Notes: generated from the letters alone by a model not told the origin. A stretch of DNA of 56,387 nucleotides from an uncultured Clostridia bacterium (GCA_934675735.1 CAKURR010000016.1:1-56387); one strand, 5' to 3'; shown: positions 22,677-31,556, counted from the first letter of the stretch. Made by a program: numbers and translations.

Positions 22677-24026
22677 ATGAAGGAGAAAAAAGATGCGCCG
22701 ATGAGCCCGTCGATGATAATTGCCGTTGGCTTTGCGCTGCTGATTCTGCTGGTGACGCTGCTGCTCATGCTGCCGATTTCGTCGCAGAGCCGCACCGTGA
22801 CCCCGCCGCTGACGGCGCTGTTCACCGCAACGAGCGCGGTCTGCGTGACGGGGCAGGCGCTCGTTGATACGGGCACGCACTGGTCGCTCTTTGGGCAGGT
22901 CGTGCTGATTATCGCGATTCAGATCGGCGGTCTGGGCGTGATGACGCTGCTGGCGCTGGTCTCCATGGCGATGGGCAGGCGAATCGGCCTGCGCCAGCGG
23001 ACAATTTTGCAGGAGAGCGTGGCCTCCTTCAGCGTCGGCGGCATTGTTCGGCTGATTCGGCTGGCGCTGATCGGCACGGCTGCCGTCGAAGCACTCGGCG
23101 CGGCCGCGCTCGCGTTTCGGTTTGTGCCGATGCTCGGCTGGGCGAAGGGGCTTTGGTACAGCGTGTTCCACGCGATATCCGCGTTCTGCAACGCGGGCTT
23201 TGACCTGATGGGGCCGGTTAGCGGGCCGTTTTCCTCGCTGGAGCGCTTCGCGGGTGACCCGCTGATCAATCTGACGGTGATGACGCTGATTCTGGTCGCG
23301 GGGCTGGGCTTTCCGGTCTGGCAGGATCTGATTAAAAACCGCCTGTGCTGGAAAAAACTGCGCCTGCACACGCGGGTCGTGCTCGTGCTGACGGCGTTTC
23401 TGGTGCTCGTGCCCGCCGCGCTGTTCTTCATCACGGAGAAGAACGCGGCCATGGCGGGCATGACGACGGGCACGCGCGTCTGGGCAAGCCTGTTTTCTGC
23501 CGTCACGCCGCGAACCGCGGGCTTTGACACCGTGCCGACGGGTGAACTCAGCCCGGCGGGTGGCATGCTGACCCTGCTGCTGATGCTCACGGGCGGCAAC
23601 TCCGGTTCGACGGCGGGCGGCGCAAAGGCGACGACGCTGCTGCTGGTCGTGCTGACGGCGGTTTCCATCCTCAAGGGCGAAGAGGATGTGCACCTGTTCG
23701 GCAGGCGGATTGAAAACGACCTGCTGCGCCGCGCGTGCTCCATCGTCGTGGTGTATCTGACGCTGGGCGCGCTGGCGACGCTGACCATCTGCGCGATGCA
23801 GCCGGAATTTACGCTTCAGCAGGTGCTCATCGAGGTGTTTTCGGCTATTGATACCGTCGGTCTGACGGCGGGCATCACGCGCGATCTGAACACCGCGTCG
23901 CGGATTCTGGTGATTCTGCTGATGTACGCGGGCAGGCTGGGCAGCATGACGTTCATGATTCTGCTCACGCGGCGGAAGCCGCCCGCGCCGGTGCAGTATC
24001 CGACGGACAAGATTCTGGTGGGGTGA
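22677..24026 (+). CDS. ktrB: K+ uptake channel subunit, TrkH/KtrB family
   Basis: A 449-residue membrane protein with the four-fold P-loop plan of KtrB/TrkH potassium translocators. Selectivity-filter-like segments: TSAVCVTGQAL, ISAFCNAGFDLM, VTPRTAGFDTV and IDTVGLTAGITRDL, each after a pore helix. LLMLTGGNSGSTAGGAKATT matches the gating-loop region. The start at 22677 is chosen because GGAGGGAG precedes it and a promoter stands just upstream, excluding the longer frame. The regulatory partner ktrA follows on the same strand. Confidence 0.93.
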   Translation: MKEKKDAPMSPSMIIAVGFALLILLVTLLLMLPISSQSRTVTPPLTALFTATSAVCVTGQALVDTGTHWSLFGQVVLIIAIQIGGLGVMTLLALVSMAMGRRIGLRQRTILQESVASFSVGGIVRLIRLALIGTAAVEALGAAALAFRFVPMLGWAKGLWYSVFHAISAFCNAGFDLMGPVSGPFSSLERFAGDPLINLTVMTLILVAGLGFPVWQDLIKNRLCWKKLRLHTRVVLVLTAFLVLVPAALFFITEKNAAMAGMTTGTRVWASLFSAVTPRTAGFDTVPTGELSPAGGMLTLLLMLTGGNSGSTAGGAKATTLLLVVLTAVSILKGEEDVHLFGRRIENDLLRRACSIVVVYLTLGALATLTICAMQPEFTLQQVLIEVFSAIDTVGLTAGITRDLNTASRILVILLMYAGRLGSMTFMILLTRRKPPAPVQYPTDKILVG

Positions 24027-24032
24027 CGGGGG

Positions 24033-24313
24033 GAGGAACGTTGGGGCTTTGCCCCAGTCCGGAAAACTCGCATAGGAGCGCTCTTCTCTGCCTACGGCAG
24101 ACGCGCTCCTTGCGATTTTCGATTTCCGCCACGCTGAATCCCGCACAGCGGGCGCGTGACTTCAATCCCCCACAAGGGAACTGAGTTCCCTTGACCCTCC
24201 TCTTCGCTTCGCGCCTATAAAAATAAGTTGAGCGCCATTTATCGCAAAGCGATAAATGAAAGTGGGAAATCCAAGAACCTCAGGTTCTTGGCAGGGTTCG
24301 GGGCAGCGCCCCG
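24033..24313. repeat. Family A repeat, locus A8
   Basis: Fills the 301-base ktrB-ktrA gap: GGGGCTTTGCCCC, the GGAAAACTCGCATAGGAGCGCT...GACTTCAATCC block, AGGGAACTGAGTTCCCT, the CTTCGCTTCGCG module, ATTTATCGCAAAGCGATAAAT, CCAAGAACCTCAGGTTCTTGG, and GGGGCAGCGCCCC. Confidence 0.85.
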
Positions 24314-24327
24314 AGAAAGGCTTTCAC

Positions 24328-24978
24328 ATGAAATCCATCCTCATCATCGGCCTCGGACGCTTTGGCCGCCACCTGTGCCGAAAATTCATGAGCCTCAATA
24401 ATGAGGTGATGATTGTTGACCGCGACGAGGCGGCTGTCACCGCGCTGGCCGACGAGGTCACCAGCGCGCAGATTGCCGACTGCACCGACGAAAACGCGCT
24501 GCGCGCGCTCGGCGTGAAAAACTTCGATATCTGCTTTGTCTGCATCGGGTCGGACTTCGCCAGCAGCCTGCTGATTACCTCCATGCTCAAGGAGATGGGC
24601 GCGGCGCGCGTGGTCGCCAAGGCCGCGCAGGATGTGCACGCCAAGCTGCTGCTGCGCAACGGCGCGGACGAGGTCGTCTATCCCGAGCGCGACAGCGCCG
24701 AACGGCTGGCCACCCGCCTGAGCGCGCAGAACGTGTTTGACTATATCGAGCTGACGGACGAATATTCCATCTACGAAATCGCGCCGATGGAAAACTGGGT
24801 CGGCCGCAGCGTGCGCGAGGTCGATGTGCGCAACAAGTATCACATCAACATTTTGGCCGTCAAGGAGGACGGCGCGCTCAAGCCCCTGCCGGGCGGCGAT
24901 TACGTGTTTACGGGGCGGGAGCATCTGCTCGCGATGGCCGCCCGAGAGGACGCCAAGAAGCTGCTGCGCAAGATTTGA
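24328..24978 (+). CDS. ktrA: K+ uptake regulatory subunit, KtrA/TrkA family
   Basis: A 216-residue cytoplasmic protein: RCK_N Rossmann domain (SILIIGLGRFGRHLCRKF, acidic IVDRDE at the end of strand 2, nucleotide-binding) at about 1-125, and RCK_C domain at about 135-216 (IYEIAPMENWVGRSVREVDVR). It forms a ring that gates KtrB in response to nucleotides. ATG 24328 has GAAAGG upstream; further upstream codons are repeat sequence. It is transcribed with ktrB across repeat A8. Confidence 0.93.
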   Translation: MKSILIIGLGRFGRHLCRKFMSLNNEVMIVDRDEAAVTALADEVTSAQIADCTDENALRALGVKNFDICFVCIGSDFASSLLITSMLKEMGAARVVAKAAQDVHAKLLLRNGADEVVYPERDSAERLATRLSAQNVFDYIELTDEYSIYEIAPMENWVGRSVREVDVRNKYHINILAVKEDGALKPLPGGDYVFTGREHLLAMAAREDAKKLLRKI

Positions 24979-24998
24979 TGAAAAGGGATTTCGCATGC

Positions 24999-25130
24999 GG
25001 TGCGCCCAAAGGGCTTTCTGTTTTCTGCTGTTTGTTTCCGCCATCGGCGGCAACAGCTGAAAACCTCTTTGAAAACCTTCGGGCAAAATAAGAATGAATA
25101 TAGTGAAATTGTATATCTTGAAATAATTGA
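24999..25130 (-). repeat. Family B hairpin repeat, copy B4 (diverged)
   Basis: CCCAAAGGGCTTTCTGTTTTCTG...GCCGCC-type centre...AAAACCTCTTT...CCTTCGGGC, then an A/T-rich arm with ATATCTTGAAATA. It is shorter and more diverged than B2/B3, in the same orientation as B3. It lies between ktrA and the aromatic operon promoter. Confidence 0.75.
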
Positions 25131-25153
25131 GACATGAAATCCGCGCAAGGTTC

Positions 25154-25182
25154 TTGCAAAGCGCCGGGCGGTATGCTATACT
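25154..25182 (+). promoter_or_regulatory. Promoter of the aromatic amino acid operon
   Basis: TTGCAA (25154-25159), 17-base spacer and TATACT (25177-25182). It precedes the leader peptide by about 30 bases. Confidence 0.8.
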
Positions 25183-25211
25183 GACCTCAATCTCATTGGA
25201 GGGTTTTGACC

Positions 25212-25286
25212 ATGACCAGCTTCTCTTTCGTGCGATTTAGCGGCTATACCGTCTTTGGGCATAGTCTTGCTGTCGTGCGCGCATGA
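25212..25286 (+). CDS. Phe-rich leader peptide of the aromatic operon
   Basis: A 24-codon open frame with GGAGGG 8 bases before the ATG. It starts MTSFSFVRFSGYTVF and so holds four Phe and one Tyr in the first 15 codons. It ends at TGA 25284-25286, and two mutually exclusive hairpins follow. This is the plan of a transcription attenuator in which slow decoding of Phe codons changes folding of the leader. It is too short and too well placed to be a chance frame, but the peptide has no known homologue that I can name. Confidence 0.6.
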   Translation: MTSFSFVRFSGYTVFGHSLAVVRA

Positions 25287-25362
25287 GAAGGCGTTGGGTG
25301 AATCCTTCGTCGGGCTGAAACGAATTTTCAGGCCCCTGCCACACCATGGCGGGGGTCTTTTT
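25287..25362 (+). promoter_or_regulatory. Predicted attenuator (anti-terminator and terminator) before aroF
   Basis: Hairpin 1: GAAGG (25287-25291) with CCTTC (25304-25308). Anti-terminator: GGGCTGAAA (25312-25320) with TTTCAGGCCC (25326-25335, one bulge). Terminator: GGCCCCTGCCA (25331-25341) with TGGCGGGGGTC (25347-25357, G-U pairs allowed), then TTTTT (25358-25362). The last two share 25331-25335, so only one can form. Confidence 0.65.
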
Positions 25363-25439
25363 CTGTATGACTGACCTCCGTCGGCGGCGCAGAGCCGCGC
25401 CAAACGAACGCGTCAAAACAGAAAGCGAGGAAAACGATT

Positions 25440-26453
25440 ATGATTATCATCATGAAGCCGCAGGCCACCGAGGAGCAAATCGGCAGCCTTTGCCAAGACT
25501 TGAGCAAGCAGGGCATGCAGGTGCAGCGCAACGCGGGCGTGGACTGCACGGTGCTGGGCGTGCTGGGCGACGTGGCCCGTCTTGACCCGCACGACTTTTT
25601 GATTCAGCCGGGTGTCGAGCGCGTGATGCCGGTTTCCGAGCCGTTCAAAAAGGCGAACCGCAAATTCCACCCGACGGACAGCGTCATCGATTGCAGCGGC
25701 GTGAAGGTCGGCGGGCGCAAGCTGGCGCTGTTTGCCGGCCCGTGCTCGGTGGAAAATTACGACCAGGTTACCGATACGGCGCTCAAGGTGCGCGCGAGCG
25801 GCGCGAACATCCTTCGCGGCGGCGCGTATAAGCCGCGCACGTCGCCCTACGCGTTTCAGGGCCTGAAGCTGGAGGGCCTTGCCCTGCTGGAGCAGGCCAA
25901 GGAGCTGACGGGCATGCCCATCTGCACGGAGATCATGAGCCCGAAGCTGGTGGAGGAGTTCGACCGCCGCGTGGATGTGATTCAGGTTGGCGCGCGCAAC
26001 ATGCAGAACTTCGATCTGCTAACCGAGCTGGGCCAGACCCGCAAGCCGATTCTGCTCAAGCGCGGCCTGTCCGCGACGATTAACGAATGGCTGATGAGCG
26101 CGGAATACGTCATGGCGGCGGGCAACCCGAACGTCATCCTCTGCGAGCGCGGCATCCGCACGTTTGAGACTTACACCCGCAACACGCTCGACCTGTCGGC
26201 GGTGCAGGCGGTCAAGCGACTGAGCCACCTGCCGGTGATTGTCGATCCCTCTCACGCGACGGGCCTGAACTGGATGGTGGAGCGCATGTCGCTGGCGGCG
26301 ATTGCCGCGGGCGCGGACGGCCTGATTATCGAGGTGCACAACAACCCGCCCAAGGCGCTCTGCGACGGCGCGCAGAGCCTCACGCCGGATCAATACGCGC
26401 AGCTGGTCGGCAAAATCAGCGCGCTGGCGCCGATTGTGGAAAGAACGCTGTAA
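25440..26453 (+). CDS. aroF: 3-deoxy-7-phosphoheptulonate (DAHP) synthase
   Basis: 337 residues. It condenses phosphoenolpyruvate and erythrose 4-phosphate, the first step of the shikimate pathway. A ferredoxin-like N-terminal regulatory domain (about 1-70, MIIIMKPQATEEQIGSL) precedes the TIM-barrel catalytic domain with FAGPCSVEN, ILRGGAYKPRTSPYAFQG, QVGARNMQNF, ILLKRGLSATINEWL and VDPSHATG. This is the Thermotoga-like form in which the N-terminal domain senses Phe/Tyr. GAGGA precedes the ATG. First gene after the attenuator. Confidence 0.93.
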   Translation: MIIIMKPQATEEQIGSLCQDLSKQGMQVQRNAGVDCTVLGVLGDVARLDPHDFLIQPGVERVMPVSEPFKKANRKFHPTDSVIDCSGVKVGGRKLALFAGPCSVENYDQVTDTALKVRASGANILRGGAYKPRTSPYAFQGLKLEGLALLEQAKELTGMPICTEIMSPKLVEEFDRRVDVIQVGARNMQNFDLLTELGQTRKPILLKRGLSATINEWLMSAEYVMAAGNPNVILCERGIRTFETYTRNTLDLSAVQAVKRLSHLPVIVDPSHATGLNWMVERMSLAAIAAGADGLIIEVHNNPPKALCDGAQSLTPDQYAQLVGKISALAPIVERTL

Positions 26454-26479
26454 AATCATTCAAGACAGAAAGATTTCAG

Positions 26480-26532
26480 GTGGGAGGTGCGGGAACCTCA
26501 GGTTCCTGCCGGAGTTTGAGGCAGAGCTTCAA
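26480..26532. repeat. Family A repeat, locus A9
   Basis: GGGAACCTCAGGTTCC palindrome, then GAGGCAGAGCTTC, between aroF and tyrA. Confidence 0.75.
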
Positions 26533-26561
26533 GCGTAACCCCTGTAAAGAGGGCAAGCACA

Positions 26562-27440
26562 ATGAAAATCATGTTTATCGGCCTGGGGCTCATCGGCGGC
26601 AGCATGGCGATGGCGCTGGAGGGCTATCCCGATTTGGAGCGCTATGCCGTGGATGGCGACGAGCCGACGCGGCTGGAAGCGCTGGGCCGAAACGTCGTCC
26701 GCGCGGCGTGGCCGAACGCCGACGACGCGCCGATTGAAGAGATGGATATCGTCGTCATCTGCCTGCATCCCGAAGCGGCGGCGGATTTTGTGCGCCGTCA
26801 GGCGGGGCGCATCAAGGCGGGCGCGCTGCTGACGGATGTCTGCGGCGTGAAGCGGCCGCTGTTTGAGGCTGTCGGCGAGGTGGAGAACCGCCGATTCATC
26901 TATCTGGGCGGCCACCCGATGGCGGGACGCGAGCGCGGCGGCTTTGCGCACGCGACGGCGGATTTGTTTCGCGGGGCGCACTATATCCTTACGCCGGACG
27001 CGGGCGTGCCGCAGGAGAGCATCCATCTGCTGGAGCAGCTGGTGACGTTCATGGGCTGCGCAGACGTGGTCTTTTCCGACCCCGCGGCGCACGACGAGCG
27101 CATCGCTTACACTAGCCAGCTGATGCACGTGATGGCGCTTGCGCTCTGCGATCAGCATCTGTTATTTGACAGTTACGGCTTTGAGGGCGGCTCGTTCCGC
27201 GGCGCGACGCGCGTGGCGGCGCTCGACCCGAAGCTCTGGTGCGAGCTGTTTTGGGCGAACAAGGAGACGCTGGCGGATTTGACGGATGAGCTTATCGGGC
27301 GGCTGTCGGAATACAGCGCGCTTTTGCACGGCGGCGACCGCGCGGTACTGCTGGAGCGGCTGACGGTTTCCAGCGACCGCAAGAAGAAATTCGACACGCT
27401 GCGCGGTTTGGACGAGAGCCAAAAGCCGCTGTTTAAGTAA
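26562..27440 (+). CDS. tyrA: Prephenate dehydrogenase
   Basis: 292 residues. NAD-binding start IMFIGLGLIGGSMAMAL, acidic end of strand 2 (YAVDGDE), TDVCGVKRPLF, the conserved GGHPMAGRERGGF, and DERIAYTSQLMHVMALAL in the helical dimerisation part. It oxidises prephenate to 4-hydroxyphenylpyruvate for tyrosine. It has no C-terminal ACT domain, so direct Tyr feedback on this enzyme is less likely. GAGGG is a modest ribosome binding site. Same strand as aroF across repeat A9. Confidence 0.92.
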   Translation: MKIMFIGLGLIGGSMAMALEGYPDLERYAVDGDEPTRLEALGRNVVRAAWPNADDAPIEEMDIVVICLHPEAAADFVRRQAGRIKAGALLTDVCGVKRPLFEAVGEVENRRFIYLGGHPMAGRERGGFAHATADLFRGAHYILTPDAGVPQESIHLLEQLVTFMGCADVVFSDPAAHDERIAYTSQLMHVMALALCDQHLLFDSYGFEGGSFRGATRVAALDPKLWCELFWANKETLADLTDELIGRLSEYSALLHGGDRAVLLERLTVSSDRKKKFDTLRGLDESQKPLFK

Positions 27441-27457
27441 AACGGGGGGACGCGGGG

Positions 27458-27646
27458 GTACGATGGGGCTTCGCCCCAAACCCCAGTCGGAACCTGAGGT
27501 TCCGACACCTCCCGAATTGTTTATCGCTGTAAGAGAAACAAAGAACGCTTTCTTCATCCGCGAAGCGGATGAAAAGGGGAAGGTACAGGGAACTCAGTTC
27601 CCTGTCGGGGTTTGGGGCAGAGCCCCAAAAAGAGCCCCAAGGAGGA
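27458..27646. repeat. Family A repeat, locus A10
   Basis: GGGGCTTCGCCCC, CGGAACCTGAGGTTCCG, a CATCCGC-GAA-GCGGATG hairpin, AGGGAACTCAGTTCCCT, GGGGCAGAGCCCC, and a partial GAGCCCC; the aroB AGGAGG follows at once. Confidence 0.85.
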
Positions 27647-27651
27647 AACCT

Positions 27652-28719
27652 ATGCCTATCGTAAAAGTCGAAGCGCCGGAACAGGCGAGTACCTATGATA
27701 TCCACATCGGCCACGGGCTGCTGAAAAACGCCGCGCCGCTGCTGGCGATGTGCCGCGGCCGGCGGGCGATGATTGTGACGGATGAAAACGTCGCGCCGCT
27801 GTATTTGGATACGCTGAAAGCACAGCTGGAAGCGGCGGGGGCGCAGGCGCACGCGTTTGTTCTGCCCGCGGGCGAAACGACCAAGTGCATGGCGCAGCTT
27901 GAGCGCATTTATGATGCGCTGATTGACGCGCACATCACGCGCAAGGATTTCGTGATTGCGCTGGGCGGCGGCGTGGTCGGCGATATCACGGGCTACGCGG
28001 CCTGCGCCTATCTGCGCGGGGCGCGCTTCATTCAGGTGCCGACGACCCTGTTGGCCCAGGTGGATTCCTCCGTCGGCGGCAAGGTGGCGGTCAACCACCC
28101 GCGCGGCAAGAACCTGCTCGGCGCGTTTTATCAGCCGGAGCTGGTGCTCATTGACTGCGACACGCTGCAAACGCTGGATGCGCGGCAGGTCGGCGCGGGT
28201 TTGGGCGAGGTCATCAAATACGGCTGCATCGCCGACAAAGCGCTGTTTGAAACCATCGAGCAGCTCGGCAGCCGCGCGGCGCTCATGCCCAAGCTGGATG
28301 AAATCGTCGCGCGGTGCTGCGCCATCAAGGCGCGCTATGTGCACGAGGACCCGCACGACCACGGCGTCCGCATGCAGCTGAATTTCGGCCATACGCTGGC
28401 GCACGCGCTGGAAAACACGATGGGATACGGCGTGCTGCTGCACGGCGAGGCAGTCTGCATCGGCATGGTCGCGGCGGCGAAGTGGGGCGAGACGCTGGGC
28501 ATGACCCCGACGGGCACGAGCGTGCGCATCGAGCGGGTGCTGAAGGCTTACGGCCTGCCGACCGAGCGCGACGCAAGCCTGACGCGCGCCCGACTGGCCG
28601 CGACGATGGCGCTGGATAAGAAGGCCGAGGGCGACGGCGTGCGATGCGTGATTTTGACGGAAATCGGCGCGTGCACGGGCGTGGTGATTGAAAGCGATAA
28701 ATTGGCGGAAATGCTGTAA
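27652..28719 (+). CDS. aroB: 3-dehydroquinate synthase
   Basis: 355 residues. It converts DAHP to 3-dehydroquinate with NAD+ and a divalent metal. Family motifs: VIALGGGVVGDITGYAA, RGARFIQVPTTLLAQVDSSVGGK, GLGEVIKYG, and metal ligands in NFGHTLAHALE and LLHGEAVCIGM. The ATG at 27652 follows AGGAGG; the longer frame upstream is only repeat sequence. Operon position 3. Confidence 0.95.
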   Translation: MPIVKVEAPEQASTYDIHIGHGLLKNAAPLLAMCRGRRAMIVTDENVAPLYLDTLKAQLEAAGAQAHAFVLPAGETTKCMAQLERIYDALIDAHITRKDFVIALGGGVVGDITGYAACAYLRGARFIQVPTTLLAQVDSSVGGKVAVNHPRGKNLLGAFYQPELVLIDCDTLQTLDARQVGAGLGEVIKYGCIADKALFETIEQLGSRAALMPKLDEIVARCCAIKARYVHEDPHDHGVRMQLNFGHTLAHALENTMGYGVLLHGEAVCIGMVAAAKWGETLGMTPTGTSVRIERVLKAYGLPTERDASLTRARLAATMALDKKAEGDGVRCVILTEIGACTGVVIESDKLAEML

Positions 28720-28729
28720 AGGGGCGACG

Positions 28730-28893
28730 TTGGGCTGCCGCCCAAACCTGCTTGGGGATTTCATCCCCAAACCCCATCTTTGCTTCGCACTTATGGATTG
28801 AATCAATGGAATAGATGGATTGCAAAGCAATCCATCCGGGAGGGAAATCCAAGAACCTCAGGTTCTTGGCGGGGTTTGGGGCAAAGCCCCAAA
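28730..28893. repeat. Family A repeat, locus A11
   Basis: GGGCTGCCGCCC, TTGGGGATTTCATCCCCAA, a CTTTGCTTCGC module, GGATTGCAAAGCAATCC, CCAAGAACCTCAGGTTCTTGG, and GGGGCAAAGCCCC; the aroA AAGGAG follows at once. Confidence 0.85.
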
Positions 28894-28906
28894 AGGAGAG
28901 CTGCTC

Positions 28907-30196
28907 ATGAATAAAACGGTTGCGCCTAAAAGCCTGCATGGGGAACTTCGGGTTCTGCCCAGTAAGTCTGCGTCGCATCGCGCGGTGATGATGGCCGCGA
29001 TGGCGAAGGGGAAGACGCTGCTTGAGCCGCTTCAGCTTTCCAAGGATATCGGCGCAACGCTGGCCTGCGCACAGGCGCTCGGCCTGACGCGCGGCGCGGC
29101 GATTGCGGAAAGCGGGAACGAGGGCTTCGTCCGCGCGGAAATCTGGGGCGGCGGCGAGAGCGAAAAGCGCCCGATTCGCGAACTGGACTGCGGCGAATCC
29201 GGCTCGACGCTGCGCTTCTTCATTCCGCTCGCGCTTGACGGGCGCGGGCCTGTGCGCTTCGTCGGCCACGGGCGGCTGATGCAGCGGCCGCTGACGGTCT
29301 ACGAAAACCTGTTTGCGCCGCTTGGCATTTCGTGGAAACAGGCGGGCGATACGCTGACGGTGGAGGGCGCGCTGCAAAGCGGGCGGTTTGAACTGCCCGG
29401 CGACGTGAGCAGCCAGTTCATTACGGGGCTGCTGCTCGCCCTGCCGCGGCTGGATGGCGACAGCGAAATCGTCATCACCACGCCGCTGGAATCCCGCGCG
29501 TATGTGGAATTGACGCGCAGGGTGCAGCGGGATTTCGGCGTGACCAGCACATGGCGGGAGAACGGGCAGACGCTGCTCATCCCCGGCGGGCAGAGGATTG
29601 TCTCGCCTGAAACCCTGCATATCGAGGGGGATTGGAGCCACGCGGCGTTTTATCTGACGGCGGGCGCAATCGGGCGCGGCGAAATCCGCCTGACGGGGCT
29701 TGACCCGCACAGCGCACAGGGCGACCGCGCGATGGTCGAAATTCTGCGCGACATGGGCGCGGATATTTGTTGGGAAGGGGACGCGCTCGTCTCCCGCGCG
29801 TCGAGGCTGCACGGCCTGCACGTGGACTGCGCGCAGATACCCGATTTGGTGCCCATTCTGGCCGTGGCGATGGCCGCCGCCGAGGGCGAGAGCCGCATCA
29901 CGGGCGCGGCGCGGCTGCGCATCAAGGAGAGCGACAGGCTCAGCGCGATGGCCGCGGCGCTGACGGCGGCGGGCGCGGCGGTTTCCGAGCTGCCCGACGG
30001 GCTGGTCATCCGCGGCGGCAGAAGGCTGCACGCGGCGACGGCGGAGGGCTGCAACGACCACCGCATCGTGATGGCGATGGCGGTCGCAAGCGCCGTCGCC
30101 GACGGCGAACTGACGATTACGGACGCGGAAGCGACGGCGAAATCCGCCCCCGCGTTCTGGCGCGAATTTGAGCATTTGGGAGGACAGGCGCGATGA
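28907..30196 (+). CDS. aroA: 3-phosphoshikimate 1-carboxyvinyltransferase (EPSP synthase)
   Basis: 429 residues with the two-domain EPSP synthase fold. Substrate-binding motifs: LPSKSASHRAVMMAA, LDCGESGSTLRFF, VSSQFITGLLLALP, and RIKESDRLSAMAAAL. It joins shikimate 3-phosphate and phosphoenolpyruvate. ATG 28907 has AAGGAGA upstream. Its end overlaps the aroC start by 4 bases (ATGA), so the two are translationally coupled. Confidence 0.95.
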   Translation: MNKTVAPKSLHGELRVLPSKSASHRAVMMAAMAKGKTLLEPLQLSKDIGATLACAQALGLTRGAAIAESGNEGFVRAEIWGGGESEKRPIRELDCGESGSTLRFFIPLALDGRGPVRFVGHGRLMQRPLTVYENLFAPLGISWKQAGDTLTVEGALQSGRFELPGDVSSQFITGLLLALPRLDGDSEIVITTPLESRAYVELTRRVQRDFGVTSTWRENGQTLLIPGGQRIVSPETLHIEGDWSHAAFYLTAGAIGRGEIRLTGLDPHSAQGDRAMVEILRDMGADICWEGDALVSRASRLHGLHVDCAQIPDLVPILAVAMAAAEGESRITGAARLRIKESDRLSAMAAALTAAGAAVSELPDGLVIRGGRRLHAATAEGCNDHRIVMAMAVASAVADGELTITDAEATAKSAPAFWREFEHLGGQAR

Positions 30197-31296
30197 GGGC
30201 GAACTTCGGCGAACATTTCAAGCTGACGATTTTCGGCGAATCCCACGGCCCGGCCATCGGCGTGGTGATTGACGGCCTGCCCGCGGGCGCGCGGATAGAC
30301 GAGGAGTATATCGCGAAACAGATGGCGCGCCGCGCGCCGGGCAACGACCCGACCGCCACGGCGCGCAAAGAGGCGGACGCGGTGCGCATTCTCTCCGGCG
30401 TGATGAACGGGCGGGCGACGGGCGCGCCGCTCTGCGCGGTTATCGAGAACACGAACACGCGCTCGGGCGATTACGGCAACATTGCGGCCAACATGCGCCC
30501 CGGGCATGCGGATTACGCGGGCTATGTCAAGTATTGCGGCATGAATGACCCGCGCGGCGGGGGCCATTTTTCGGGCAGGCTGACCGCGCCACTGGTGTTT
30601 GCGGGCAGCGTGGCGCGGCTGCTGCTCAGGGAAAAGGGCGTGACCGTCGGCGCGCACATCGAATCGATTGCGGATGAGCGGGACGCGCGGTTTGACCTCG
30701 TGAACGTGGACGTTTGGACGCTTGACAAGCTGACGGAAAGCCGCTTCCCGCTCCTGCAGCCCGACAGGGAAGCGGCGATGCGCGAAGCGGTGGCTGCGGC
30801 GCGCGCGCAGAAGGACAGCGTCGGCGGGGTGATTGAGTGCGCGGCGGTCGGCGTGCGCGCGGGCATCGGCTCGCCGTTCTTCGGCTCGGTGGAAAGCGTG
30901 GTCAGCCAGCTGGCGTTTTCCGTTCCGGCGGTGAAGGCGATTGAGTTCGGCGACGGCATGGCGCTTGCGGGCATGCGCGCGAGCGCGGCGAACGACGCGA
31001 TGCGCATGGACGGGGACGACGTGACCTGTGAGAGCAACCACAACGGCGGCGTGACGGGCGGCATTACCAACGGCATGCCGGTGATTTTCCGCGCGGCGAT
31101 TAAACCCACGCCCTCCATCGCGCAGCCCCAGCGGACGATTGACATCGCCAAACGCGAAAACGCGGTCTTGGAGATTGCCGGCCGGCACGACCCGTGCATC
31201 GTCCCGCGCGCGGTGGTGGTGATGGAGAGCATTTTGGCGATTGCGCTCTGCGAATTGGAGATGGACGATGCGGCGCAGCGGGCGCTGGGAGAATGA
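30193..31296 (+). CDS. aroC: Chorismate synthase
   Basis: 367 residues. It makes chorismate from EPSP using reduced FMN. Signature parts: IFGESHGPAIGVVIDGLPAG at the N-terminus, RRAPGNDPTATARKE, RPGHADYAGYVKYCGMNDPRGGGHFSGR, and GGVTGGITNGMPV. The last part has the usual FMN-site residues, and IAGRHDPCIVPRAV-type sequence (here EIAGRHDPCIVPRA) is near the end. It starts inside the aroA stop codon. Confidence 0.95.
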   Translation: MRANFGEHFKLTIFGESHGPAIGVVIDGLPAGARIDEEYIAKQMARRAPGNDPTATARKEADAVRILSGVMNGRATGAPLCAVIENTNTRSGDYGNIAANMRPGHADYAGYVKYCGMNDPRGGGHFSGRLTAPLVFAGSVARLLLREKGVTVGAHIESIADERDARFDLVNVDVWTLDKLTESRFPLLQPDREAAMREAVAAARAQKDSVGGVIECAAVGVRAGIGSPFFGSVESVVSQLAFSVPAVKAIEFGDGMALAGMRASAANDAMRMDGDDVTCESNHNGGVTGGITNGMPVIFRAAIKPTPSIAQPQRTIDIAKRENAVLEIAGRHDPCIVPRAVVVMESILAIALCELEMDDAAQRALGE

Positions 31297-31304
31297 CGGG
31301 GGTT

Positions 31305-31463
31305 ACGGTGGGGCTTTGCCCCAGTCCGGGAAACTCGCATAGGAGCGCTGTCCTCTGCCTGCGGCAGACGCGCTCCTTGCGATTTCCGATTTTCGCCACG
31401 CTGAATCCCGCACAGCGGGCGCGTGGCTTCAATCCCCCGCAAGGGAACTGAGTTCCCTTGACC
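31305..31463. repeat. Family A repeat, locus A12
   Basis: GGGGCTTTGCCCC, the GGGAAACTCGCATAGGAGCGCT...GGCTTCAATCC block with GCCTGCGGCAG and CCCGCACAGCGGG hairpins, and AGGGAACTGAGTTCCCT. It lies between aroC and pheA. Confidence 0.85.
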
Positions 31464-31556
31464 TTCCGAATAAACGGAGAAAAATGTAGGGGCGCGCATT
31501 GCGCGTCCGCAACATACACAGCAGTTGTTTATGGAATGAAAAATGGAGAGAAGCAC

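Noticed and set aside
1862..28872. AAGAACCTCAGGTTCTT modules as LexA boxes
   Set aside because: They have GAAC and GTTC arms, but five bases apart (LexA needs four), and they also occur inside operons and after stop codons, so they are repeat modules.
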